Assembly (NCBI GenBank): GCA_013433145.1
Contig: CM024181.1
Location: 496,001 to 560,000 of the forward strand
Source: Ascaris suum
Lineage: Eukaryota; Nematoda; Chromadorea; Rhabditida; Ascarididae
Direction: 5' to 3'
Length of the DNA: 64,000 nucleotides
Numbering within the stretch: the first letter of the stretch is position 1; each line of letters starts with the position of its first letter. Below, one piece after another: positions 32,401-44,597 of the stretch. The notes beneath the pieces are model-generated. The model searched no databases, was not told where the DNA came from, and was given only the letters and a program-made list of their open reading frames with translations. The translations under genes were made by a program, and so were the position numbers.

Positions 32401-34497
32401 GGGAAGGGAGCTTTCATGCCTGACGGAACCTCGCGGTGAAGTTGCATTCTAAAAATCTACTGTAGGAGCGGGAGATATTCCGAACAACGTCGAGGATTTC
32501 CATGTCGGATGGAGGTTAGAAAACGCTTGCTTTTATCAAGATATTTACTTTATACTCTTCTTCATTTTATTGCGCTATATCGTGTTCGCATAGCACGGCA
32601 GTGGATCAGCAATTTTTGAAAAGTAGCGGTTTAGGAGTGTCGCCGCTTTTGAACAGAGCTGGCGTCACATAGAGCGGCTGAAGTTCAAAGCGCGTGTTTG
32701 CGCTTTCTCAGAAAGCTTTGACGTGAACGATGCGGCCTCTTGTTTTTTTTTTTTTTTTTTTTTTGAATGACTTGGCTTTGAGGTGAACCTTACAAGTGAA
32801 ACAATTAATTATACCAACTTGGTTAGCACAAAGGTGGATGAACGCCCGAGCTGCCCAGTGCATGTGGCATCTTCCCTACATCTACCTTAGTAGTGCCATC
32901 AGTTGGCAACTCGGATCAGAATTCAAACTCCCCATATAATGTTTTTTGAGCTGAAATGTGCTGCTTTCTGTTCTCGATCCTCCTAAATAAAAGAGAATCC
33001 ATCAGCAAGGGAAAAGAAAATCAACGGAACAACGGTCAAGCTGCTGGAAATACTTGTTGTTAGACGTGCTCACATCTACGTGAGCAGCTGACATAGCCAT
33101 TAGCCGTCACTGCACTGGAGTCGCAATTACCGTCGAGCACGGCTTCAAAATACTCGTCGTTGTTCCATGCAACGAGTGACAACTCACTCATTCTGCTCCA
33201 ACAACAATCCTTTGAAAGTGAAATGTTGGATCGATTGGATGCTGCCACTATAAGCAAACGAACGAACTCTACTTTGTACAAGAAGAGACTGAGGACATCC
33301 TGGCCTCGAACTCGTTAGTTCTTGCTCAACACTCCTGCAGCACTCCAAAGAGCCACGACAGTCGTAGCCAAGGGCATTTCGCATCAAAAACAAGTCATTA
33401 CTTTATGAGCAACAACTGCGAACTGAGGATATGAAATCTTATAGGATGTTATAAGATTTTCGGTGAAAGGTCTTTCACCAGAAAAATATGCAGCTTTCAG
33501 TAGTAACATGATGTAGCCGAACAGCCCTTTTTTCCCTTTGGCGCATCTTCCCGCCTGTTATTCGATCATACAGGGCAGCGAAAGTGAAGGCAAGGCATAG
33601 GTTTTCCATTTTGCCGCCTCTAAGTAGGGACAAATTTTTTCCTGGACCTCAGGCATCGTGATGGGCACATCTGAGCTGATGGTACATGGATTTAGATTAT
33701 CCACATCAAATCGATGCGAATGAGGTGAATGTGTGGTGCACGAAGCAGTGGGTCCCTCATTAGCTCATGTGACCGAATTTGGATAAAGAATTCGGACCAT
33801 TGTCAGCCTACAAGGAAAACGTATTCGAGCGTCTCGGCGAAATCCATTCAACCCATCACAGCCAAGATGTTTTTCGAAACCCTTTATCCGGGTTTAGGCA
33901 GCCGTGAGATCCATCTCCTTCCTTCTTCCGCCCTTCTGTAACTGCACAGAAGATGGAAACGGAAGTAAACACGTGCAAATTTTAAAAGGCAATGAAAGCA
34001 ATTAGAAAATCGGACACCGCATGACGCTTAACTTGAGACTTGAGTGAAAAAAATGGTCATAACGACCATCAAAGCCTCAGCCTTTCTTCGTCATATTAAA
34101 AGCTCTTTCTAGTTTTAACGGACTAGAAAAACATCGCTAAAGAAAGCGGCGTGATGAAAGAATGATTTCAGACCAGACATTAAAATAGCACACATAAAAT
34201 ATAGAGCAGGTGAAAAAAAGATATCAGAAGACTGTGATCAAATAAAAGTGAAGGGAAATAGTACAGTGAAATCATCCAGTTTAACGGCAGCAGCACATAA
34301 GCAGACGGAGGAAAGAACAACATGCATAGATGCCCATTACGACATTTGGGAGCCAGCTGGCTATTCAACATATAAACCGCTACGCTTTTGTACTGCAACT
34401 GGTCGCACAGAAGCATACGCTAAAGACACGGGAGACGAGTTCGCCCATATCCCCAGCATCAAATAACCAATTCCTCATCGTGACGAAAACTACTTAC
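29490..34497. other. Unassigned interval
   Basis: No convincing gene. Points of note: a possible short first exon at 30272-30304 on the plus strand, a poly-T run near 32742-32764, and a higher-GC stretch (about 32.3-33.9 kb) with overlapping open frames on both strands that may be an old mobile-element fragment. No terminal repeats were recognised. Confidence 0.45.
30272..30304 (+). CDS. Weak candidate first exon
   Basis: ATG follows a possible acceptor (tgatccag) by 11 bases, as in a trans-spliced transcript, and the frame MKRLAMIRPTL ends at a strong GTAAGT donor. No downstream exon could be joined. Confidence 0.2.
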
Positions 34498-36752
34498 CTC
34501 CATCTTTGAGGGACTTCCTGCGGTTATGTATGGTTCAAGCATTCGTTCATTGACAAGAATATAACCCATTGGCTCGGAGACTATAGCGTCCACTTCCTTG
34601 GGTATGTGCACATCTTCAACGCGCCCCGCCACCACCACAATCTTCTCTGACAAACTACTTCACCAATTCCTGCAAACATTTAAACCTGAAATGAGCACGA
34701 CGCCACCTCGACAACTTCATCAACAAATCCGATGAAAAATACGACAGTGAGATGACAGATGAGTACTTGGGAGCTATCAGATTTGAAGAAAGGAAGCTTG
34801 CTTCCAGAGATGCCTAAAAAATCTCACGGAATCCTTGAAGAGCTTCAAAAACTATAGCTTTTAGGAAAGAGGCCGAAAAGCGGTGATAGCATTTCCTTAC
34901 GCTGCTTGAAGACCTCATTCGATATGAATGAAAGATGTTCTACGACCGCACTTTATCCAAAAGTTCTTTTCATTATTCACTGATACTTTATTTTCAGGCG
35001 TGAGACGATAAATTCAGCTAAGGAAACGTGTTCGTTTCATTTGCATGTAAAAGATAGGGAAGAATGGTGGTTAGGCCAAAAGCACGACAATCTAGTAATA
35101 TGAAGTTGAAGAATGAATTTATATGATAAACGACAAGGAACGGAGGCATAAAAGAAATAGGTTCAGCAACGAGTGGCGAGCCGCCATTGAACACAAACAC
35201 TCTTCAAATGAGTGGATATCATCTCCAATAGAGGTGCCTTCTTCCCTTTGTTCAGCCGACGACCTACTGCAAACAGTCGCCCACCACCGGACGATTACAG
35301 TTATAAAGAAAAAAGAATGAAAAAAGTGCATTATGCAAAGATGTTTCAGCCCCTTCCTAAGAGTATATGTAACGTCGCCGAATTCATTAAGGGGAAGCTG
35401 TTCATGCAGCTAACAACGATGGTCACTTCTCATCTCGTTTACATACTACGCAGGATAGCTGATGTTCAACAAAACTTTCCAAAAAATCATAAGTTTTCAA
35501 TACAGTAATTTTGCATATAATTAATTTATGCCGTCCAAATCCGAACAGATTTTAACACTGCAGTTTATCGTTGCTTTTCATTTCCACTCCTCCTCCCTTC
35601 TAAAGCAAATGAGCAAATTTGCTTTCACGGCATAAACCTTGTGGACAAATGCGAGGACGGCGAAGAACGACAGCATGCGTAGCACTAATTCGACACCTGC
35701 ATCAACGTCCATGACTACATGCAAATGAGCACTAATTGCTAAATCCTTGGACTGAAACACAGACTTCCATTCCCGAAAACACAGAGACCTCATCGAAACA
35801 ACTGAACGACTGAAGATGAAATAATTGGATATAATGTAATATGAGAATATGAAATATGACTTTAGAAATAGAGAGTATTTCGAAAATCAACGATCATTTT
35901 TCCTTTGTAACTGAATAAAAGACGATAGGAGAACACGGATTTGCCATCAACATGAAAGTGAACATAAAGATGAGCCTAAGTACGACAACATCCAGAAAAT
36001 GAAAGATACTTAATGAAAGCATGATATTTAATCGACGAAGAAATTCAAAACAAACTCTATCTACCGGAAAAAAGAAAACAGAAAAAGGCACTTCATCGGA
36101 TCCCTTCTCGATAAAACAGAACAAAGCAAAAACATCACAGAATCAAAACGCATTGCCTCATTGTGCTGGCCACTCAAAGTGAACGTCGGCGGCTGTGTAA
36201 AGTTTGATTTCATCCTATGAAAGAAACGACCAATACTACTATTTTCAATAGACATTCCTGCTCCCATGCTCGTGCAACGATCCAGGCAAGGTCTGATATG
36301 TGAAAACAGTCGACTTTTCCGACAAACAAAGGCTTAGAGAAGACTGTGAAGGTGCAGAAACGGCTCGTGCCAAACGGGGAAGAACCAACTAAAACTTTGC
36401 AACAAGATGCGCAAGAGGATTTTAAAAGCGAAAAGAACAGCAGGTGCAAGTCACACTCCAATGTGGGATTTCGTATTCAGGAGGAATCTTCAGTCGTTAC
36501 CTTGCAGTTGGCATAAAAATAAGAATATACAGGCGTGAGGCGTTGAAGTGAATATGAAGAGTCAAATTATCATCAATAGAAGGCAAATTCAGCGCAAGAA
36601 GATGAGAACCGTGAGTAGAACTAAGAAAATTGGAAAAAAAAAATGAAGCGCTTACCATGTCCCAGAAATCGTTTGAGTTCACATGAATGGCTCGTTGGTA
36701 AGTTGAAGTACGTGCATATTCCCGCATCCTGTTTTCTTGCTGCGACAAATAC
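34498..36752 (-). pseudogene. CARM1: CARM1/PRMT4-like arginine methyltransferase pseudogene
   Basis: Three exon remnants match CARM1, which methylates histone H3 and other proteins in the nucleus. Exon 36752-36656 is intact (YLSQQENRMREYARTSTYQR..., acceptor cctttag, donor GTAAGC). Remnant about 35714-35610 has MDVDAGVELVLRMLSFFAVL and HKVYAV: the SAM-binding GxGxG motif is replaced by unrelated residues. Exon 34669-34498 has EKIVVVAGRVEDV and SEPMGYILVNERMLE (double-E loop recognisable), but ELVK at its start runs into TAG in another frame, and its end (RKSLKDG) is again out of frame. The upstream domain and the entire C-terminal beta barrel were not found. Three lesions suggest a dead copy; assembly indels could explain two of them. 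Confidence 0.8.
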
Positions 36753-39700
36753 CTAAAGGTTCCAATAATAAAGCAACTAAAGGACCAAGATTGTTTGTTT
36801 AACAACACTTGAAAACTTTTTAAACAACACAAGGAGCATTGAAAGACACGTCTTCACAGTTGAAGAACACTCGACCAGCTGTCACAAAAATAAATAAAAA
36901 CGAAGCGATCTTTGCGAGTTTCATAAAAAATAGAGAACGAGACTGAAAATGGGAAATATTATGAAAGATGATGAACGTTAAGATATGCAAAAAAAAAGAA
37001 ATACAAATTCAACTATGCTGAGAGTAGACGAAAGAGTTGATGAAGAACGAAAATAGTAATTATTAATGGAAAGGTAGGAGAGACAAATGCATTGAATGTG
37101 CTCTTCGTAACCCATTTCAAGATAATATGTGTTTCAAATAAAAGAAAAACTCAGCGGCTAAAGGTAACTTAGCGGAAATAAACTCATGCCCGCACAACGT
37201 ATAGAGATGCGTTTCGAAGTTGTAAAAATTCTATAAAGCTCATGCTAAAACTGGCTGCCTTTTTTTGTGGAAAATAGAAAGTAATGAGTAAGAAGTGATT
37301 TACAATTAACAAAAAAAAAGTGTTGCAAGCAATAAAATTGAAACTGCAAATACTGTTGCATTAACGCATCTTCGAAGCTTCGGCACTATACAACATCCTT
37401 CAATCAACAATTGCATTTTACTTCCTGCAAATAATGCAATTCGATCGCAATTGCAATATAAACTATGCAAACTCATTTTAGAGTTCTAAATTGAAGTGTT
37501 ACACATTTGAAGAAATTAACGCCGTGAAGAAATCCATAAAACCCGTCCCTAACCTTATCATATCTGATCGATGATGCAATCCTTCAAATTTTTTGATTTT
37601 TTGCATCGCATTACGCAATTTTTATCGGGGTGTGCCGCCGTGGTGGTAACCTTAAAAAACATATTATAATTTTAAAAAACTGATGACTAGTTCATTCGTC
37701 GGCGGCAAAAGTATGCTAATTGATTACACAAACTTGTGCTCTATTCACTGACTAGAAAATTACGGAATCACATTTCTTAATGCAAGGAATTAAATCGCAA
37801 AACTTTGCCGCAAAGCATACCTAGGCTAATCGTCTAGCAATCAGGCAATACGCGATGCTACTACGAGAATCTGAGCAGCAATGGTAGATGGAGAAGGGTA
37901 CGCAGCGATTGAGGCGAACAAGCAGTATAAGCACAGCGGTTCAGCGCAAGATTCAGAAGCGAAGAAGAATATAACCGCATAAAATGGAAACGGAATTGGA
38001 AAATATTTCGTCACTTAACATTCTATTTCTTCAATTGCAGAACGGCATATTACGTCACCTAATTCCACTACCATCGCAAACTGTTACTTATATCGTACAA
38101 ACAATAAACTTTGTGCTCATTTAAAATAAATTGCTTTTTAAAAAAAAGCTGTCGATAAGGTCACGCGTTTGGTACGGTAATAAGCCACGTAAAATGCTTA
38201 GCAGAACTGATGACAGCAGCGAAAACTCTCCGATATTCGCAAATAATCTACGGACCTCCGATGCACAGAACCACGCGTGACACATAAATACGGTTCATTA
38301 CGCAAAATGCGTTATGAGCAGTGAGGCAGTATTGCTACTACCCTCAAGGGAGTGGCACTATAGTTACCTCACTCAAGGGAGTGATCGACTCCGAGTTGTA
38401 CAACATTATTTGACTCATAGCCAACGAATTCTTACTCCACCATATTGAACGTTTCGTCCTTGTTTATGCTTCCCTCTATAACACTCCTTACATTTGTGAA
38501 TAATTACGAGCAGAAATGTAATCAACGAATGCCGAATGCAGAAAAGGGAATGATCTTTGCATGCTGCATAATCTCCGATATCGTATAGAAAGTTCGTTTA
38601 AGTATCCAGCATTATTTTCATAGCCAATGCTCTCCATTACTCTCATTTCTTTCTGCATGAGCCGACAATGCTCACATAAATATAAAGCGAGGTGCGAATG
38701 CATCTCTATATTTAATATGTCACCTGCGTTTGTTCATCGATCAAAAAATTTCGATTATATGACCACTATGTGCTAAATGCAATATTCACAATGCAACCTT
38801 TGCTAGCTACTTCTAAGGTTTGGTAATGTGGAATGAAGTGATTAGCGTAATGCCTTGTTCGATCATTTTTACCATACATCATCGTCCCTCAGAAAGCAGA
38901 CATTCGTGGTATCTTCACAGTGAAAATTGCCCGAGTGTTTGATCAGTATTCAAAATGCATCTATTTCTACCAGTGCCCTTTCGTTAACTATGACGGAGAA
39001 ATGCTCGCTATAGAAACTGGAAAACAATAATTAATGCGGGTTCTCATTACGATGATTGCAATTTTCGCTTAGAAATTGAAATTCTTTTTTTTTTTAAAGT
39101 TTGGAAGTAACCAAATAAACACAAAAAAGTATCTCTATTTTCATTCGTTCGCCTAGAGCGAATTGGAAACCGTGGCAAAATTTTAATACTCCCTTTCAAA
39201 GTATTGGAAGATATGTGGAGATAAATCTACTCGTTATATCGCTCTTCTTTTCATAGCGCTTTGTAAGATTTGTCCTGCCGAATTTCACAAACCCATTCAA
39301 TCAGACTGCCAAAATTGGACACATCGCCGAATTCCTGTCCGCATTTTTGCTTGGCCAAACTCGCTCAGACAAACTTTCAAAGCCTGATCCGCAGTTCCAT
39401 TCGGGAAAAACATGCAAAATCAGGTTGCGAGTTGTTTATTCATCGCGCTGACATGTCGATGCGCTTAATATGTGGGAAATTGTTGCACCGGAAATGATGG
39501 AGTCAATTTTATTACAAAATGAACATAATGCTGCAGAAATCCCCCGAAAAGAGCACTCTCGGGTTCCCAGAAATGCTACACATATGCCGGAAAAATATTC
39601 CCGGAATTCGCGACCACTGAAGTAACCAAGTGGAAAGAGATGGATAGACTCAGGTAGCCAAGATTTTCCATATCCTGCTGCGTCAATTTATCTCTCAAAG

Positions 39701-42700
39701 TTGCTAAAGGAAGACATATGCCAAAACGAGCAAAGAATAGAGAAGGAGCAACCGAAATGTGTTAAAAATATAAATGTGGAATTTTCACTTCAAGAGGCTT
39801 CCTGACTTCTCAAGTACAACCATAGTGAGTAAATGTGGCTGAAGGAGAGGAGGCGTACTGGGACGAGAAATTTGGGAACGATGTATGATTATGAGGTTAC
39901 AGCGACAGATCAAACGTTATCGATCCCTTTCCCCCTCTACCTTCCTTCACTTACACGCGGAGCTCAAGATGCGAGTCTTCCGAAATATCGCAAAATATTT
40001 TCTAGTCATAGCGCATAAAATAAACGAAACCAGAAGCCAGTTCTGTCTTGTTTACACTTTTCTGGCCCGTATGAGTATTAATTATATACTCTGAGCAAGG
40101 GTGAAAATTCAGATGTTTTTTGAAACCCATACTTTTTCTTATTAGCAAAAAACCTCCTGTTTTCTATCTCTCATGAAATGAAACGCAGCTGCGAACATCA
40201 GCAAACTTGTGCAGGCGAGGAAACAAACAAGCAGTCAAAACCAGTCTGAAGGTCAGAACAAGGAAATAGAGAAAGCAGCAATCTCGAAAAGTTTAAAAAC
40301 TAGAGGGAAGGCTTGGATCGGAGAGGAGGTTTTATTTTATTCCCCATTGGCGATGCCGTTTCATCCAACTTTCTTAGCGAAAAATCTTTTACACAACATT
40401 AAGTCTCTTGCAGTTTAAGTGATGCTATCCAGCAAAAAGATGCATAATTTCCATAGATACAACCTCTCTACCTGAAACCTCTCAAAATGGTGATGAAAGA
40501 TGAAGCTCACGAAACATGGGGGTAAATAACAGGCGCAAATAGCAAAGCGAAGATAACCGAGCACGCTCACATTCAACTTCACAACTACCATGCATGAAGT
40601 TATACTTCACCTCACAATCTACTCTTACCTTGTCGCATTCCCCAACCCACGTTCCGCCACCTCACAAGGTTCTTTTATCAATCGCTCGCATTCATCCGCA
40701 TTCAGCAACGATTTCCTTCTTCACCTTATAACCCAACGCTGCCGAACATCGCAACGCAATGTTTACCAGCGCGCGCTGAAGCCACACGACTTATTATTTA
40801 CCAGCATACACTTGCCTCCAAATACTACTCTTCACCACCTTTCGCTTTACTCTCTACAGCTACTCACCACCTTACATTCCTTATCGCAGCAAAGCTTATT
40901 ATTTAACATTTAAGTTTAGTTTATAGCTTGCCGATATTTCAAAATAAAATCCACCACGCATGACCTCACGAAACCTAACGGTACATCATCATACAAAGTA
41001 ATGTCACAACAGGCCAAAACTTTTAAACATGAAGGAAAATTAGGCCATTAAATTCATCTCGCCGAATATTAAGTTTCTAAGGCAAATTTCCTGAACTCTA
41101 GGTCTAACCAGACATTCTTGTTCTTCGAAAATTCGAGCCTATTTGAGCAAAAAAACGATTGGAAAATCGAATTGTCGAATTGACAACAATCCACGACTTC
41201 TCAGAGCCTATAATGAAGTGGTAGTGACAACGGGTACGAAAGACGAATAAAAACATGAATGAACGCGCACAATACGAGGAGTGGAAGCAACGAGTCGTTT
41301 AAAGGGCCGTTTGCATAGCCCTCGAGGCGTCATAGATATTTCATATCACTCGTAGATCATCGGTAGAGCTGCGTAGGTTGAGCTCTGATCTGCCGTCGGA
41401 TCGACATCAGAAGTTCGATCGAGTCATCGAGCAAGACGAATGTTTTGCTTTAACGGCGACAACAGTTCTGCAAAGCGTTCTCGCATTTGATTTGCAAAAA
41501 AAAAAAAAAAAAAAATTCTATTCTACGGTGAAATAGATTAGCGAAGATTGAACTATTTTTCTTCCTTTTCTTCCCTTTCGCCATAGAGCCGGCATTCCTT
41601 GGCCATATTTAAGACAACGTTTCTCATTCGAACGCTCGAAAATTGAAGGTCATCCAAAGTTAACGCCGAAATATTCATAGAGGCTGCCATGTGTTGAGTC
41701 ATTGGAAAGCCGCTTTGATAGGTGAGACAGGTTGCCATCTGGCTCAGCACTCAGTTCCACGCTCATTGCCCGGCCCGCACTAGAGCTTCTACCGTTCTAT
41801 TCTGTCGCTCGCGGTACGCGTCCCAAAGTGTGTGCATACGGATCAGCAATGAACCCTTAAGGCGATTTTCGATATTTGAATGTCAAGCAGTGGCAACGTT
41901 TCTGGTGTTTTATTTTATATCATACTTCGATTCGCTTTGAAGACATCGTACATGAAGTTCTCGCCCTATTCATATAAATCCATTCGCATTACATTATTTT
42001 GTGTGTGCAAAAATTTCGACTTGCAACATTTCATTTTATTCATTCTATATAACCACGAATCATCTCTCACTCAGCACAAACACATCGGCATGTTATGCGC
42101 TGGAGGTATATATATTAAGCGCAATTTCCACCAAGTACATCAAACAAACAACCAATGAAAATACAAATGCGAAGTGAGCAAAGGATTCTGTGGCTCTATT
42201 TCCCACCCCTCTCCCCTTGGTTCCTATGCGCAAAAGCGGGTTGCAGAGAACTAGATATACAGATTGAAGGTGTACACCACATACGCGGTACATGTGGAGG
42301 GCTTAAATTGCAAGCTGTGCAAATTGTAAGGCGACTTTTGCACATTTCGAGGAGCAAAAATGAAAAAGAGCCGATGTATTCTTTCAATTTGCTTTCAATA
42401 ATAGTTACTTTGATATGAATGAAAACAAATTCTTTTCACGTCATCCTTGTACCACAGATTTACTAAGAGTATTTATGATTCCAATGGACATAAAACATCA
42501 TGATGGCTCTGCATATAAATAAACATTATACAAAAATACGAATATCGGATTGCGAGGTACCTCTGAAATGGCTTATAATATGATCCTTGTAGGACGCACA
42601 TGGTACTATTGTTTGATCATGATCGTTGCGCATGCTTCTTTTCTCTTTTCGCTTCCGGTCTTACGAATCCGCTTGACAAAACGAGAAGGTTTGGCAAAAG

Positions 42701-42800
42701 ATTATCCGAGTCGTGCCAGTTATAACAGTTGATTATTGCAGGTAATAAGTTAATAAATATGCTGGAATTGAGCAAATGGGGCGCTACTACAGGAATGCAG
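36753..42800. other. Unassigned interval
   Basis: No supported gene. It includes a TGCAA-rich block at 37320-37480, a poly-A run near 41493-41513, and a possible minus-strand exon ending at 40629. The missing 5' part of the CARM1-like copy was looked for on the minus strand and not found. Confidence 0.45.
40630..40716 (-). CDS. Weak candidate exon
   Basis: Minus-strand frame KSLLNADECERLIKEPCEVA then ERGLGNATR ends at GTAAGA. The acceptor side is poor, and a 107-codon plus-strand frame overlaps it. Either or neither may be coding. Confidence 0.2.
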
Positions 42801-42980
42801 CTAGTTGAACACATCCACGATGAACATCTCCATCGGATCATACAAGAACCATATGGCAAGCGCGCTTCCAAAAACGGCCACCGTAGCTATCGATAAACAA
42901 ATGCATGAACGTCGTCGAACTGTATCTCTCCGTTTGGAGCCGGGCATGGGTAACGATAGTGGCCTCATGTCGATCGGTCG
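42801..42980 (-). CDS. Terminal exon encoding a C-terminal transmembrane helix
   Basis: Acceptor gtactaag, 59 codons and TAG. RRDTVRRR is followed by about 20 hydrophobic residues and the tail YDPMEMFIVDVFN. Other frames of both strands are partly open here, so strand choice rests on the phase match to the microexon and the helix. Confidence 0.5.
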   Translation of the reverse strand, partial: RPIDMRPLSLPMPGSKRRDTVRRRSCICLSIATVAVFGSALAIWFLYDPMEMFIVDVFN

Positions 42981-44580
42981 CTTAGTACGTATTGTGCTGA
43001 AACAGTCACTCTACGTTCGCGTGCTCTGGCCTTGTGAAAACGCAAATTGAAGAAATAAACGGATGCAGTTTACAACTGCAATAGTTGAAGCCCACTGAAA
43101 ATAATTAAAAGGAAGAGAAAGACGTGATGGGAACCGTGAACAAATGCTCCAAGCACTAATCCACCAGCTCCAATTTCAACAACAATTTTAGCATCTTTAG
43201 CAAAAGCAATAATTTAATCTTCACTTTTAAATGCCGAGGACGATCTCGAGCGCATATTCTTCGATCAGAAAACGGTAGAAGTGATGCGCGCTCATAGGAA
43301 AAAATTTGATTTTTTTAAATCCTAAGGAGAAACTTAACGTAGAACAAGCGAAGAATGAAGAAGAAGATGGGAAAATCTGAAGATTTCCGATGGAAGAGCT
43401 CTCAACTCAACGAACTTCGAAATGTTCGACTTGGGTGCCCAATACTCGAGAGATCATTCTCTACCACATACTTAATATTCACATTACTTGGCGTAAGTTT
43501 ATTTCATAAATAATCAAAGAAAAATAAATGAGAGCAAACGTCTTCGAACAGAGAACTCTCGACGACAGAGAAGAGTGAATCTATATGTGCAAATTCCACT
43601 TCTCAACAATAAATCATGATGTTCTAAATGATACGATCGCCGTTTTAATTGGACGCACATACCTGCTTGAAAAGACTTGTCACCCTGTGATTCGAATAAC
43701 GCAAAACCGAAATCCGACAAACATAAAAAGCATACAAATTTTTTACTACCTCTAAGTGCCTATAGTCGTGACGTTGACGGATCGAAGGAACAATTGGTAT
43801 CTGTGGATGTCAAATCCATTAAATTGCGCACCTTTAGGCTCATTGAATCCCCAACTAAAACTATCAAATAGACAGACGCACAAATGCATCATTGCTATAC
43901 ACTTTTGCGGTGTAAACTTGCGAAGTTATAAACAAGTGGGAGTTGTTTTTGTATCGGTATCTTTCATTTTTTGATAATATTGAAAGAAGCGTTTCAAAAA
44001 TCGTGTTGAAAATGAAAAATGTTAACCTTCTACTATCGACAGTGTTGTATGGAGTTCTTCGATCGTCGTCGAGTGATTTCAACGATGAGACGATGTCATG
44101 CTTAACAACTGAATGCACACTGGCGATGTTTTGATTTGAGGAATCTAACATATCGTTAGATCGTAAAGCTTGCAACATCTCTCCGAAGTTGTCGACATTC
44201 TCGTAGAGTGGAGTGGGAGAGCATTGTGTTCCCACTGATGAACAACCCGGTGAATAAACACATCTCGATAGATCCTCTATCGGCATATAAGAACCTTAAT
44301 GCGGAAAATATCAAGAAAATGAGAATAATAACGTAGAAAAAAAAACGTTTCAAATATTATGCTATGCAATCAAAAACGCTATCACGTTAAAAATTTTTCC
44401 ATAACGATGAGTCGCAGTATCTGTAATTAAAAGAAAACAAGCTTCAAATTCTTTCAATTATGCTCTCAATTGCCTAGCAATCTGCTTTTGGACCTGGAAA
44501 ATAATGTGACCTCCATCAGGATATGCTTGTCGGAAATCGCAACCTATTGATGAGATAATAACAGCACGAAGAACTCTCAT
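42801..44580 (-). CDS. Predicted small single-pass membrane protein, 4 exons (~168 aa)
   Basis: No family recognised. Exons: 44580-44544 (ATG, MRVLRAVIISSI), 44294-44027, 43684-43663 (22-nt microexon, VTSLFKQ), 42980-42801 (ends TAG). Phases fit throughout. The large exon encodes a soluble, Ser/Asp-rich region (e.g. TPLYENVDNFGEMLQALRSN). The last exon has a basic stretch GSKRRDTVRRR directly before a hydrophobic helix (CICLSIATVAVFGSALAIWF), then a short acidic tail. A helix preceded by positive charges near the C terminus suggests tail-anchored or type-I-like topology. The first exon uses a weak donor (GTTGCG) and may be wrong; an acceptor-like aaag 17 bases before the ATG could be a trans-splice site. 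Confidence 0.5.
44027..44294 (-). CDS. Main exon of the predicted membrane-protein gene
   Basis: Acceptor gcattaag, donor AGAAG|GTTAAC, 88 codons plus split codons. Open with a clear protein-like composition, while the adjoining intron frame turns hydrophobic and AT-rich. No domain recognised. Confidence 0.55.
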
Positions 44581-44597
44581 CGTCACTATCTTTGCGT

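Noticed and set aside
33060..33393. Cys-rich minus-strand frames that look protein-like
   Set aside because: No recognisable domain, broken between two frames, in a GC-rich stretch open on both strands; perhaps old repeat sequence.
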